64,000 nt of DNA from Microcaldota archaeon (GTDB lineage: Archaea > Micrarchaeota > Micrarchaeia > Anstonellales > Bilamarchaeaceae). The stretch is taken from positions 1 to 64,000 of the forward strand of contig JAKEGJ010000029.1 in NCBI GenBank assembly GCA_022627495.1. Direction: 5' to 3'. The stretch's first letter is position 1. Every line of letters starts with the position of its first letter. Under the pieces are notes generated by a model. The model made no database searches, had not been told where the DNA came from, and worked only from the letters and a program-made list of their open reading frames with translations. Of this stretch, positions 18,775 through 28,361 are shown piece after piece. A program made the position numbers and the translations under genes.

Positions 18775-20346
18775 ATGGCACGACTGTTGGATACTTACAA
18801 TAAGAAGAACGCCGGGAAGGGGAAAGGCGGGGGAGACGCCCCGAAACTGCCTGAACCGGCAGTGGACATGCAAACCCGCACGCCGGGTCCCCAGGATGGC
18901 CCGGCGCCCCGGGAAACGCCCCTGCAATCGAAGCGCGATATGGACCTGCTAGCGGCCGAATGCAGCGAAAGGAAGGCGTTTGAGGCCGTAAAGCACGTAG
19001 TGCTTACGGACACCGCGCCCAGAATCCAGCTCGGAACGATAATAACGCGCGAATTCCTCGCCACAGCCGGCTTGTCGCCGGAGCCGGGCGAACTGACCGG
19101 CGTTTCGAACATAGAAAACCTGACGCCATACGTAATCAATTTCGGCAGGAGGCCAAAGCAGGTCAAGGGGCACCTTTCGCTCGTGGGCTCCGAGGGGCCG
19201 TCCAAAAGCCATGAGGATAAAATCCAGGCCAATTTCTACTCCATGGTCTTCGAAGCGCAGAAACTGCTGAAGGCTTTCGCGCTGCCCCCGGACACCGGCC
19301 CGTTCACCGACATCGACGGCGTGATAAAGATGTACGCAGACCACCTTTTCCAGGGCGGCGTTCCAGCCGATGCACCCGTTGCCCTGCTCGACATGATTGA
19401 GCGCGTAATAGATTCAAGGCCGGTAGCAAGTTCCCGGCTTGAAGCCATAGAGCCGAGGCTCTTCCGCGGGCACAGCCATGTGTACAACGCGGGCGTCGAG
19501 ACCCCGGACGACCCTATCAACGCATCCCTCATTCTGACTTCCGCCTCCCGCTTGGTAAGGGACGAGGTGAGCAACGCGGTATCGCTAAGCATCGCGCACC
19601 CGTGGGAGCCCTACCTGATTGGCGTGGCGGCACTGCGGAGCAGGAACGTGCCCGCTTACCTGGGCCAGGTCCTTGTGCCATTCACAATGGGCGATGAAGT
19701 GCCGGATTACCTTGAGCGGGATTCAGTGCTTCTGGAAATGGGCAGGCAGGCCGCCCTGGCCGCGCCCATAATCGCGATTATCGACCCCGCGGCAGAATCG
19801 GCCCTGCGGATTTTCCGCATGTCAAGGCTGTTTCCACCGATAGGGGCGATTGACATCCTAAGCGATATTGCGGCCGAAGGCGCCGCGTACGCGATACGCG
19901 CCGAGATGCGTGTCAAGCACCTCGCATTCGAGATGATACGGCGCGCGCAAGAGGGCGAGGTTCCACTTAACGAGGCGGAATACCAGCTGGCCCTCACGCG
20001 CATCGCCCGCTGCCTCTTCCAGTCCGTCAAGCGCTGGGATGGCAATCCGCTTGTCCCGCGCGTCCTAAGCGGCGTCGAGAGCGGAGTGCAGGAAGGCGCA
20101 TTCTCCCTGTCGGTCGCATTGTTCGGCCAGCACAACACCCCGGAGGTCACCATCGCGGTTGCAGGCGCAGCCCGGGAATTATTGAAAATGGACATGCCCG
20201 AGATGTTCGCCCCGCAGAACGCGGTCCAGAGCGAGGGCAGGGATATCGCTGTCTTTGCGAAAACCGCGGGAAGGAATGCCGCGAGCACAATGCAGGCCGT
20301 CCTTAAGGCGTGGCTGAAGAAGGCCGAAGCGAACAAGTCCGAGTGA
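18775..20346 (+). CDS. Hypothetical protein, 523 aa, no recognised family
   Basis: Long ORF with AT-rich upstream region containing TATA-like sequence. Confidence 0.8.
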   Translation: MARLLDTYNKKNAGKGKGGGDAPKLPEPAVDMQTRTPGPQDGPAPRETPLQSKRDMDLLAAECSERKAFEAVKHVVLTDTAPRIQLGTIITREFLATAGLSPEPGELTGVSNIENLTPYVINFGRRPKQVKGHLSLVGSEGPSKSHEDKIQANFYSMVFEAQKLLKAFALPPDTGPFTDIDGVIKMYADHLFQGGVPADAPVALLDMIERVIDSRPVASSRLEAIEPRLFRGHSHVYNAGVETPDDPINASLILTSASRLVRDEVSNAVSLSIAHPWEPYLIGVAALRSRNVPAYLGQVLVPFTMGDEVPDYLERDSVLLEMGRQAALAAPIIAIIDPAAESALRIFRMSRLFPPIGAIDILSDIAAEGAAYAIRAEMRVKHLAFEMIRRAQEGEVPLNEAEYQLALTRIARCLFQSVKRWDGNPLVPRVLSGVESGVQEGAFSLSVALFGQHNTPEVTIAVAGAARELLKMDMPEMFAPQNAVQSEGRDIAVFAKTAGRNAASTMQAVLKAWLKKAEANKSE

Positions 20347-20390
20347 AAACGCAGGGCCGGAAACCCGAAACAGGAAACAGAAGGGAAATT

Positions 20391-20489
20391 CGGGCCCGAG
20401 GGGATTTGAACCCCTATCTCGGGGTCGCTCCCGCACTTGGGAGAGTGCATCCGAAGCCCCGCCGGTTATCCAGGTTGCCACACGGGCCC
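20391..20489 (-). tRNA. tRNA-Arg (UCG) with a ~25-nt intron at canonical position 37/38
   Basis: Acceptor GGGCCCG/CGGGCCC; CGGGG-CTTCGG | intron ATGCACTCTCCCAAGTGCGGGAGCG | A-CCCCG; T-arm AGGGG-TTCAAAT-CCCCT. Confidence 0.92.
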
Positions 20490-20573
20490 TTGCTGTTTAT
20501 TGCGGCTTCCAATTCCAATGCCTTTCGCTGGCTTTTTTCTCATGCGGTTCTGGTTATAAAATAATCTGGGCAC

Positions 20574-21008
20574 ATGCAATCCATGGTGCAGGCGACAAGG
20601 TACCCGGAAGAGGCCCAGACTTCGAGCTCCATCATCCTGGAATCGCTGAAGCAGGCTGGCTATGGCGTTGCGCAATCCGAGATGATGCTAAGCATCGCCC
20701 AGATGTTCCGGAACCCCTCGGCTTCTGAACCTGAAAGGGGCGTGCTGATGCGGGCATACATGAATTCCAGCCTGAGGATGGGTGCCGACGTGTGCAGGAT
20801 GGCCAACGTCTGGAAGTCCGTGGCGCCGAATGCGAGGAGCGCGGATGACCTGAGACCGGAGCAGGCCCGCCAGATAGCCGCAACCATAACAAGCCCCCCA
20901 GCGAACCCGGTCTGGGAACACCTCGTGGATGGAGCCCGTGAGATGTACCGCTACTTCTCCGGAGAGACCACTGTTCCGAGAGCGCCCAGAAGATTCGGTA
21001 ATGAATGA
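20574..21008 (+). CDS. Hypothetical protein
   Basis: 144-aa ORF, codon usage consistent, no recognised domain. Confidence 0.5.
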   Translation: MQSMVQATRYPEEAQTSSSIILESLKQAGYGVAQSEMMLSIAQMFRNPSASEPERGVLMRAYMNSSLRMGADVCRMANVWKSVAPNARSADDLRPEQARQIAATITSPPANPVWEHLVDGAREMYRYFSGETTVPRAPRRFGNE

Positions 21009-21047
21009 ATTCTCAGTTTCCCTTTCTTATCGTCTTTTTGCGCCCGT

Positions 21048-21944
21048 CTACAGCGTCAGCACTTCGCACCCGTCTTTCGTGACGAGGATTGTGTGCTCCT
21101 TCTGAGAGACCAGACCCCGGCTGACTTCTCGCAGTATCGGGTATCCGCGGATGAAATGGTTCTGGAGGAGCTCTTTCAGAGCAGCGCTCACAAGAAGCTT
21201 CGAGCCGAACGATTTCCTCACCCAGCGCTCGGCAAACGGCAGCATGCCGTAGTTCTGCAGGACGTACTCCACGATTTTCCTCGACTGCCTCATCCTCACT
21301 TTCGAAGGCATGTAAATAGAGAAAATCTCCACCTGCTCCAAATCCTCGACATGGCCGTTCCCGGTCGTGGCGAAGGGCTCGACGGCGAATATGTCTCCCT
21401 CCACGAAGCGGTAGGGGTCGTTGGTCTTTATGTTCGGGATTTCCACTCCGGCATGCAGCTCGTTGGATTTTATCATGTGCCCCGAGAGGTTCGAAATCGG
21501 GCTGTACCCGTAGCCCTTGATCGTCTCCTCGATTATGCCGCCGATGTCCCCGACCATCGCCCCGGGCCGTATGGCCTTTATCGCATTGGCGAGCGCGTCA
21601 TCGGCAGCCCTGACCAGGTTGCCATTTGCCCCGTCGAGGTCTACCGTATAAGCAGTATCGGACAGCGCGCCGTTCACCTCGATTCCGAGGTCCACTTTCA
21701 CAAGGTCCTTCTCGCCCAGAGCCGCATCCGATTCGAACTCGGGCGTGTAATGGGCGGCGATGTCGTTTATCGATATGTTGACCGGGAAAGCGGGCTTGCC
21801 GCCCTCCTCGCCTATCATCTGCTCTATCGTCTCGGCGATGTCGAGGAGTGACTCGCCGACCATGATGAGGCTTCTGCTCTCCTCCCTCACCTTCGATGCG
21901 ATTTTTCCAGCCTGCCGGAACAGCTCCAGTTCTTCGTCATCCAT
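21048..21944 (-). CDS. map: Methionine aminopeptidase (type II, archaeal)
   Basis: FPVNISINDIAAHYTP, VKVDLGIEVNGALSDTAYTV, NLSGHMIKSNELHAG, GDIFAVEPFATTG. Confidence 0.96.
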   Translation of the reverse strand: MDDEELELFRQAGKIASKVREESRSLIMVGESLLDIAETIEQMIGEEGGKPAFPVNISINDIAAHYTPEFESDAALGEKDLVKVDLGIEVNGALSDTAYTVDLDGANGNLVRAADDALANAIKAIRPGAMVGDIGGIIEETIKGYGYSPISNLSGHMIKSNELHAGVEIPNIKTNDPYRFVEGDIFAVEPFATTGNGHVEDLEQVEIFSIYMPSKVRMRQSRKIVEYVLQNYGMLPFAERWVRKSFGSKLLVSAALKELLQNHFIRGYPILREVSRGLVSQKEHTILVTKDGCEVLTL

Positions 21945-22061
21945 GCGGATTACCCTGAATTAGCGAAAGCTTGCTGCCACATACTTGCCGTCGCCGTTTT
22001 TTAACCCTTATCCCCATCGCTGTGGCATATGTTTAAAAAGTGTGTTTTCCCAATTACTATC

Positions 22062-22325
22062 ATGAAGAAGCACTTAGGGCAACTTCAAAACGGGAAGGGC
22101 CGCTGCGGCAGGCCCGAGCAGTCGGATGTGGGGGTTCCTTCATGGGTGCCGCCGGCTCCGGCACTGGACCAGATTGACAGGATGGAGCGCGAGAAGAGCC
22201 GCAGGAAAAGGCCTCCGGCAGACCGGCCCAGGGTGGAAATCGACATGGAGGACCCGGCCGAGCAGGACCCCCGCAGGAAGGACGAGGACGAAGAGGGCCG
22301 GGGCATCGCGATAATCGAATTGTGA
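22062..22325 (+). CDS. Small highly charged hypothetical protein
   Basis: Short ORF, charged C-terminus (EREKSRRKR...DPRRKDEDEEGRG); weak support. Confidence 0.4.
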   Translation: MKKHLGQLQNGKGRCGRPEQSDVGVPSWVPPAPALDQIDRMEREKSRRKRPPADRPRVEIDMEDPAEQDPRRKDEDEEGRGIAIIEL

Positions 22326-22393
22326 TCACTATTCACAATTTTTTCCATAAATATAAACTACATTTATAAACATTTCTCTACACTTAAACAACC

Positions 22394-23563
22394 ATGGAAA
22401 AAATGCATCTTCAGGTTAGCGTAAAGAAACAAGAGGCAGTCCGCCGCGGATTCCAGGCAGCGGTATTGCTAGGCGCAAGCATGGCGCCTTCGTGCGCGTA
22501 TTTCCAGAACCCCTTCAGGCAATATGCAGAGCCGCCTCCGGTCACCTATCCTGAAACGGTCGAATTCGTCCCGGCGCCAGCACCGGAAATCGCAGAACCG
22601 AAAGCGGTATGCCCTCCAAAAGGTCCGGGCATGACCCATCGCTCGCTGGCTTCTGGCATTGTGCGGGGCGTCAATGTATTCGACTTCCGTTTTGATGACT
22701 GCAGCGAGGAAGGCGAAAGGAAAATGCAGATAGCCACGGGCGTCAATGTAAGCATCATCGAAATTGAAGGGCAGCCTGTGGCCGAGCTGTATGGCGAGAC
22801 GCGCGCCAGGCTGGTCGAATCCGGGGCAAGGGAGCCTCCGCGGGTTTCGTTTCCGGAGCTGCTCGAAATGGCAAAGGGAAGGAAGGCTGTCGTTTTCGGC
22901 GACCTCCACACCGATACTCTCGACGACGCCCTCCTTAAGGTGATGCTCCCGGATTTAAGGTCCGCTGGCTTCGACACCCTTGCACTGGAATGGTGGGACT
23001 CCGCCCAGGGGCTTGCGGACGCATACATCGCAGGCAGAAGCCGCAAAGGCGCATTGGGCGAGCTCATCGCAGGGCTCAACAAGACGACCCAGGGGCCCGC
23101 CCCGCTGTTCATGGTGGAGGCGATTCAGGCAGCTGCGAAAAACTCCCTCAACGTTGTTTTTTTCGACGACAAGAACTTCGAGAACCTAAACCTCGAAGAG
23201 CATGCGAAGAGGCTGGGCGGGGCGAAGGCCGCCATGGCATCGATAACCGGCCCGGACAGGACTAAAACCCTTTTCCAGAACCTGTCAAGGCAGATAGACG
23301 AAGGCAGAAGGCTGGTTGTGAACACCGGTTTCATCCACGCTGTCAATACAGATAGCATAACCATGTCCGTGGACGAATCCGGCTTTGACGATTCCATCGA
23401 GGCGGGCCCGTCGCTCGGCTACCTGCTGAAGCGGAAATACGGCGATTCGCAGATACTCATCACCTCGCTGACCGGTTGCCTCTCCTCGTTCCTCGACGTC
23501 TGCGTCAAAGGGACGCCCGGAGCGGATGAAATCCCCGTACCCCTTCCCGGCCCTAGAAAATAA
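22394..23563 (+). CDS. Predicted lipoprotein with ChaN/TraB(TIKI)-like domain
   Basis: Lipobox-like MAPSC; VVFGDLHTDTLDDALLKVMLPDLRSAGFDTLALEWW resembles ChaN-like metalloprotein core. Confidence 0.6.
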   Translation: MEKMHLQVSVKKQEAVRRGFQAAVLLGASMAPSCAYFQNPFRQYAEPPPVTYPETVEFVPAPAPEIAEPKAVCPPKGPGMTHRSLASGIVRGVNVFDFRFDDCSEEGERKMQIATGVNVSIIEIEGQPVAELYGETRARLVESGAREPPRVSFPELLEMAKGRKAVVFGDLHTDTLDDALLKVMLPDLRSAGFDTLALEWWDSAQGLADAYIAGRSRKGALGELIAGLNKTTQGPAPLFMVEAIQAAAKNSLNVVFFDDKNFENLNLEEHAKRLGGAKAAMASITGPDRTKTLFQNLSRQIDEGRRLVVNTGFIHAVNTDSITMSVDESGFDDSIEAGPSLGYLLKRKYGDSQILITSLTGCLSSFLDVCVKGTPGADEIPVPLPGPRK

Positions 23564-23591
23564 ATAGTGCGCGCGCCATATTCTGCTCATC

Positions 23592-26183
23592 ATGCCTAGC
23601 GTAGTGGAGCTGGTCAGGGAAAGGTTCGGCGAGCTTACCGCCATTCAGAAACTCGCCATGCCGAAAGTGCTGTCCGGCCAGAACGTCCTGATTCTAGCGC
23701 CGACCGGTTCCGGCAAGACCGAGAGCGCCCTCCTCCCCATTCTTGAACGCATCAAGGAAATCGAGGCGCAGGAGCGTGCGGCGCTTGGCGGGGACAAGGC
23801 GCCCGAAGGCATCTGCGCCCTCTACATCACCCCCCTGCGCGCCCTCTCGCGCGACCTCAAGGAGCGGTTCGGCTGGTGGTGCGACCGCCTCGGGATAACC
23901 TACGACATCCGCACCGGCGACACGACACTGCACGAGCGCGCCAAGCATCGGAAGAACCCGCCCCGCATCCTGCTCACGACGGTAGAGTCGCTCCAGGCCT
24001 TGCTCCTAGGGCGCATCATGCGGCGCCACCTCACCGCCGTCCGCTTCGTGATAGTGGACGAGATACATGACGTCCTCGACAACAAGCGCGGCGCCCAGCT
24101 TTCGATGGGCCTTGAGCGCCTGGAGGAAATCGCCGCATTCCAGCGCATAGGCCTGACCGCCACGGTGGCAGACGAGTCCGAGGCCGCGAAGCTCCTTTTC
24201 GGCGAGCGGGAGCATGCAGTATGCGAGAGCGGGAAAAACCGCCCAATGGACATCTCCATAGAGCACGCAAGCGGGGAGAAGAAGCTGGACCGCATAAGCG
24301 GGCTCTGCGAAAAGAACCGGTCCCTGCTCTTCGTCAACACGCGGAGCACGGCGGAGGAGCTCGGAGCGTCGCTCCGGAAGCTCGGCGCGCCGATAGGCAT
24401 CCACCACGGCTCGCTCTCAAAGGAGGTCCGCCTCGCGACCGAGGACGAGTTCAAAAGCGGAAAGCTGAACTCGATACTCTGCACGTCCTCCCTGGAGTTG
24501 GGAATCGACGTGGGGGACGTCAGCCTCGTGGTGCAGTACGGCTCCCCGCACCAGGTGTTCCGGCTCATCCAGCGCGTCGGCCGCTCTGGCCACAGCCTCG
24601 AGAAGACGCCGAAAGGCATAATATTCCCCTCGGATTTCGACGACATGCTCGAAAGCGAAGTGATAGCCGCCCTTGCCCGCAACGGGTGGATGGAAGGGAA
24701 GCGCGCCGAGCGCGGGGCGCTGGATGTGATTGCCCACCAGCTTGTGGGGCTCTGCCTGGATTTCGGGAGGCAGGACCTCGCGAAGGTGCATTCAATCCTC
24801 TCCCGCTCATACGCCTACGGCATCACTTACGACAAAATGAGGATGGTGGCGCTCCAGCTCTTTGCGGAGGGCATCCTCTTCTATGACGAGGACGCGCGGG
24901 GCGCGGTGACGGTAAAGGCGAAATCCCGGGCGAGGGAGTATTACTACTCGTACCTCAGCACGATTCCCAAGACCAAGCGCTTCCTGATGAAGGACATCGC
25001 CGCAAACCGCGTGATATCCAGCCTTGACGAGGAATTCGTGGTGAACCTGGAGCCCGGCGCAAGCTTCCTCTCTCACGGGGCGGCATGGCGCGTGGTCGAC
25101 ATCACAGAGTCGGAAGTGCTGGCAGAGCCCACGTCCGGCAACGATATCATGGTGCCCTCATGGACCGGGGAGGACATCCCGGTCTCATACGAGGTCGCGC
25201 AGGGCGTCGGCCGCATGCGCGCGGCGAAAAAGGGCGTCTCGCCGCTTCCGGACGACCGGACGGTCATAATCGAGGTCGCACAGGACATCGTCGTAATCCA
25301 TGCCTGCTTCGGTACGCGGATAAACGAGGCGCTCTCGCGGGTTTTTTCGAAAAGGCTCTCGAACCTGATAGGCGAGAGCGTGATTGCGGTCTCGGACCCT
25401 TACCGCATCCTCATCAAGCTGCCCTTCCCGATCAAGGCGGAGCCGATAGTCCGCAGCTTCCGCGATATGCGCGATATAAAAAGCCAGCTCGAAGACGCGC
25501 TTGCAGCCTCGTCGCTCCTGAAATTCAAGTTCCTGCATGTCGGGCGCATGTTCGGCCTCCTCTCCGAAGACGCGAATGTCGGGAGCCGCTTCATCAGCGC
25601 CATGCGAAATTCAGTCGTATATGAAGAGGCGATGCGCTCGATATTCTTCCGCTATTTCGACACCGAGGGTGCGGAGAAGGCACTTTCCTCAATACGCAGC
25701 GGGAAGCTGAAACTGGTCGTGGACGAGCGGAAAACGCCGGGCTATTTCGCGGCAATCGGCCTTGAGCGCGTCTCGGGCGCGGAATCCGTGGGCGCTTTCG
25801 CCCCGCGCGAGCGGGTGGTGGCCGCGTTCAGGGAAAACATGCTCTCAAAGACGCTGCGCCTCCGCTGCCTCAATTGCGACGCGAGCCGCTTCATGCACCT
25901 GGCCGGAGCCCCCGAAGCGATTAAATGCCATAAATGCGGTGCGGCGTCGATGGCGCTTGTGAACCGGGAGGGCGAAGGGACGCATGACCTGGAGTTCTCG
26001 GCCGGCCTCATCAGGGCTTATGGCAAGAAGGCGCTGATCGCCCTCTCGACTTACGGCGTTGGCCCCTCGACTGCCGACCGCATCCTCAAGCGCCTGCATC
26101 GGAGCGAGGACGCCTTCTGCCTGGACTTAATCGAGGCGCAGAAGCTGTTCGTCAAGAACAAGAAATACTGGAAACTCTCCTAA
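23592..26183 (+). CDS. Lhr-like ATP-dependent helicase
   Basis: LAPTGSGKTESALLPILERI, ITPLRALSRDL, VDEIHDVLDNKRG, QRVGRSGH; C-terminal CxxC pairs. Confidence 0.93.
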   Translation: MPSVVELVRERFGELTAIQKLAMPKVLSGQNVLILAPTGSGKTESALLPILERIKEIEAQERAALGGDKAPEGICALYITPLRALSRDLKERFGWWCDRLGITYDIRTGDTTLHERAKHRKNPPRILLTTVESLQALLLGRIMRRHLTAVRFVIVDEIHDVLDNKRGAQLSMGLERLEEIAAFQRIGLTATVADESEAAKLLFGEREHAVCESGKNRPMDISIEHASGEKKLDRISGLCEKNRSLLFVNTRSTAEELGASLRKLGAPIGIHHGSLSKEVRLATEDEFKSGKLNSILCTSSLELGIDVGDVSLVVQYGSPHQVFRLIQRVGRSGHSLEKTPKGIIFPSDFDDMLESEVIAALARNGWMEGKRAERGALDVIAHQLVGLCLDFGRQDLAKVHSILSRSYAYGITYDKMRMVALQLFAEGILFYDEDARGAVTVKAKSRAREYYYSYLSTIPKTKRFLMKDIAANRVISSLDEEFVVNLEPGASFLSHGAAWRVVDITESEVLAEPTSGNDIMVPSWTGEDIPVSYEVAQGVGRMRAAKKGVSPLPDDRTVIIEVAQDIVVIHACFGTRINEALSRVFSKRLSNLIGESVIAVSDPYRILIKLPFPIKAEPIVRSFRDMRDIKSQLEDALAASSLLKFKFLHVGRMFGLLSEDANVGSRFISAMRNSVVYEEAMRSIFFRYFDTEGAEKALSSIRSGKLKLVVDERKTPGYFAAIGLERVSGAESVGAFAPRERVVAAFRENMLSKTLRLRCLNCDASRFMHLAGAPEAIKCHKCGAASMALVNREGEGTHDLEFSAGLIRAYGKKALIALSTYGVGPSTADRILKRLHRSEDAFCLDLIEAQKLFVKNKKYWKLS

Positions 26184-26404
26184 ATGCCGCGCAGGGCCGG
26201 AGCGCCTTCATCGCGCAGAAGGCAGAAAGGCGCGAACGAGCGAATGCCTCGGGCTAATTTTTCCGCACGAAGAGGGGCGGCAGGCCAAAAAAGCGCGGCC
26301 TATTCCTGCCCGACATTCGCCCTCATGCTGTCGCCTGCGCGCCGCAATTTCTGTGACAGGCATATATAATCTTTGCCAAAGCGAATAACCACAGGTGACC
26401 ATCG

Positions 26405-27088
26405 ATGACATACCGCGTACCGATACAGGCATCTTCCGGGCCAGCAGAAAAATCCGGCTTCAAGAGGGTGGAGCCGCTTGCCGATGGCCCACGGGCGCTT
26501 GCCGAATCCGAAAGAAGGCAGGCCTTCTCGTCATTTTTCCCAAGAAGGGCAGGTGAACTGGCCATGCGTTTCGAGGACGCGCGGGCAAAATTGTACAGCC
26601 TGTACGGGGCGCGCGTCGAAATCGTGGAAACAGCAGGCGGCGGGATGAAGCTTTCGGCAAAGCTCGAATTCCTCACAGAAGACCGCTCCTTGGACGCGGA
26701 CCTGGACCAGAAAGTCGCGGGGCGGGGGTTCTCCCTGAAACTCCACAGCGTCCCGGTCACGGCCGGCTCTCCAGAAGAGGTGTATGAGCGCAGGGTGCGC
26801 CAGGACGGTGGCGGCGGGCGTATCGAATATGCAGAACAGCGGATGCTCCGCAAATACGTCATAACCGAAAGCGAGCGGACATCCCAGGTGGATTGCGCAG
26901 TGACATCCGTTGAGGGCCTACTTGAGCTGGCCGCGACGCTGCGCCCGGCGGGTATTTCCGAGGATTTGCCCGGAAATGTCGTCTCGCTGGAAAGCGCCCG
27001 CGCTTCAAGGCCGCCGCCTGGGGCCGATGCGCAGGAACCCCGGGCCGGAGGCGCGCCCCTGCAGCGGCATGGCGGGAAGGCGTCCTGA
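26405..27088 (+). CDS. Hypothetical protein
   Basis: 227-aa ORF with upstream TATATAAT-like element. Confidence 0.6.
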   Translation: MTYRVPIQASSGPAEKSGFKRVEPLADGPRALAESERRQAFSSFFPRRAGELAMRFEDARAKLYSLYGARVEIVETAGGGMKLSAKLEFLTEDRSLDADLDQKVAGRGFSLKLHSVPVTAGSPEEVYERRVRQDGGGGRIEYAEQRMLRKYVITESERTSQVDCAVTSVEGLLELAATLRPAGISEDLPGNVVSLESARASRPPPGADAQEPRAGGAPLQRHGGKAS

Positions 27089-27122
27089 AGGGGATATTAA
27101 TTTTTCCCTTCCTATCCTCTTC

Positions 27123-27473
27123 GTGTACAAGCAGACCATAGTGGTGCGCGCGGATTTGCATATGGGCCGGGGAAAGACTGCGGCTCAATCGAGCCATGCC
27201 TCGCTTGGGGCTTACAAGAAGGTCGCAAAGGCGCATCCTGAAATCGCGCATGCATGGGAGCTGGAAGGCCAGATGAAGGTCGTCCTCAAGGTCCAGAGCG
27301 AGGACGAGCTGCTCGAATACTACAACAAGGGAAAGGCGGCCGGGATACCGTGCGAATTGATTCGCGATGCGGGCCACACGCAAATCGAGCCTGGCACGCT
27401 CACATGCTTCGCGGCAGGCCCCTGGGATGCCGGGGAGCTGGATGCAATCTACGGGAAGCTGAAGCTTCTCTAA
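27123..27473 (+). CDS. pth2: Peptidyl-tRNA hydrolase, type 2
   Basis: VYKQTIVVRADLHMGRGKTAAQSSHASLGAY...LIRDAGHTQIEPGTLTCFAAGP; GTG start. Confidence 0.95.
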   Translation: MYKQTIVVRADLHMGRGKTAAQSSHASLGAYKKVAKAHPEIAHAWELEGQMKVVLKVQSEDELLEYYNKGKAAGIPCELIRDAGHTQIEPGTLTCFAAGPWDAGELDAIYGKLKLL

Positions 27474-27486
27474 TCCTGGCGCTATT

Positions 27487-28077
27487 ATGAAGTTCTTCAT
27501 TTTCCACTGCTGGGGCGGGGACGGCCGCAGCTGCTGGAGCGGCTGGCTGCAGGAGGAGCTGCGGGTTTCCGGTCTCGGGTCCGGGGTTTTGAGCCCCGAT
27601 TTCCCAGATACCGAAAACCCAAGACTTTCCGAATGGCTCGCTGCCGCTCGCCGTCTCGTTCCCAGTTTCGAACCGAAGGACGAATGGGTGCTGGTGAGCC
27701 ACAGCCTCGGGGGCCCCACGATACTACGCCTCCTCGAATCATTCGGCCCGGGCGAGAAAGCGAAGGCCGTCATCCTCGTAGCCGGATTCGCGAAAGACCT
27801 CGGAATCCCCCAAATCCGCAATTTCGTGGATAAGGAATTCGACTGGGATAAAATCCGGGATGCGGCGGACCGCTTCATCCTCATCAATTCGGACAACGAC
27901 CAGTTCATACCGCTTGATGAAGGGAGGCGGATGGCGAAAATGCTCGGCGCCAAATGTGAATTCCTAATCGAGCATGGCGCCGGCCACATCAACGAAGGCG
28001 CAGGCTTCACAAGCTACCCGCGCCTGCTTGAGATAATCAAAAAAATCGGTCAGCCTACTTGGAAGACGCCGCCATAA
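27487..28077 (+). CDS. RBBP9/YdeN-family serine hydrolase
   Basis: HCWGGDGRSCW, PDFPDTENP, LVSHSLGGPTILRLL, GAGHINEGAG. Confidence 0.88.
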   Translation: MKFFIFHCWGGDGRSCWSGWLQEELRVSGLGSGVLSPDFPDTENPRLSEWLAAARRLVPSFEPKDEWVLVSHSLGGPTILRLLESFGPGEKAKAVILVAGFAKDLGIPQIRNFVDKEFDWDKIRDAADRFILINSDNDQFIPLDEGRRMAKMLGAKCEFLIEHGAGHINEGAGFTSYPRLLEIIKKIGQPTWKTPP

Positions 28078-28294
28078 TCGTCTCGGCTTTGGGGTCCCAT
28101 CTCCCCCCGCAAAGCTTTCTCGCGCACGGGTCGCACATATTGCCCGAATACAGCATCATGTCCTTCGCCGGGCCATCCGGTATGCGGTCCAGCGCCTCTT
28201 TCGGGACTATGGCGCCTGTCTTCAGATGCACAATCGCGTTCCTGGGGGTGTGCCATGAGCAGCATGTCAATTCCTCGATCTTCAGGTTCTTCAT
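28055..28294 (-). CDS. Small Cys-rich hypothetical protein
   Basis: TCCSWH...NMCDPCARKLCGGRW metal-binding-like cysteines; start within ORF uncertain. Confidence 0.5.
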   Translation of the reverse strand: MKNLKIEELTCCSWHTPRNAIVHLKTGAIVPKEALDRIPDGPAKDMMLYSGNMCDPCARKLCGGRWDPKAETIMAASSK

Positions 28295-28361
28295 CGAAAT
28301 CATTTCCGCGAGTGTGCGTGCTGGCATCTGAGAAATACTCGGGCTCTCCCGCGCCCTTTTT

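Noticed and set aside
26859-28010. 383-aa minus-strand ORF
   Set aside because: Overlaps Pth2 and the RBBP9-like hydrolase on the other strand, both well supported.
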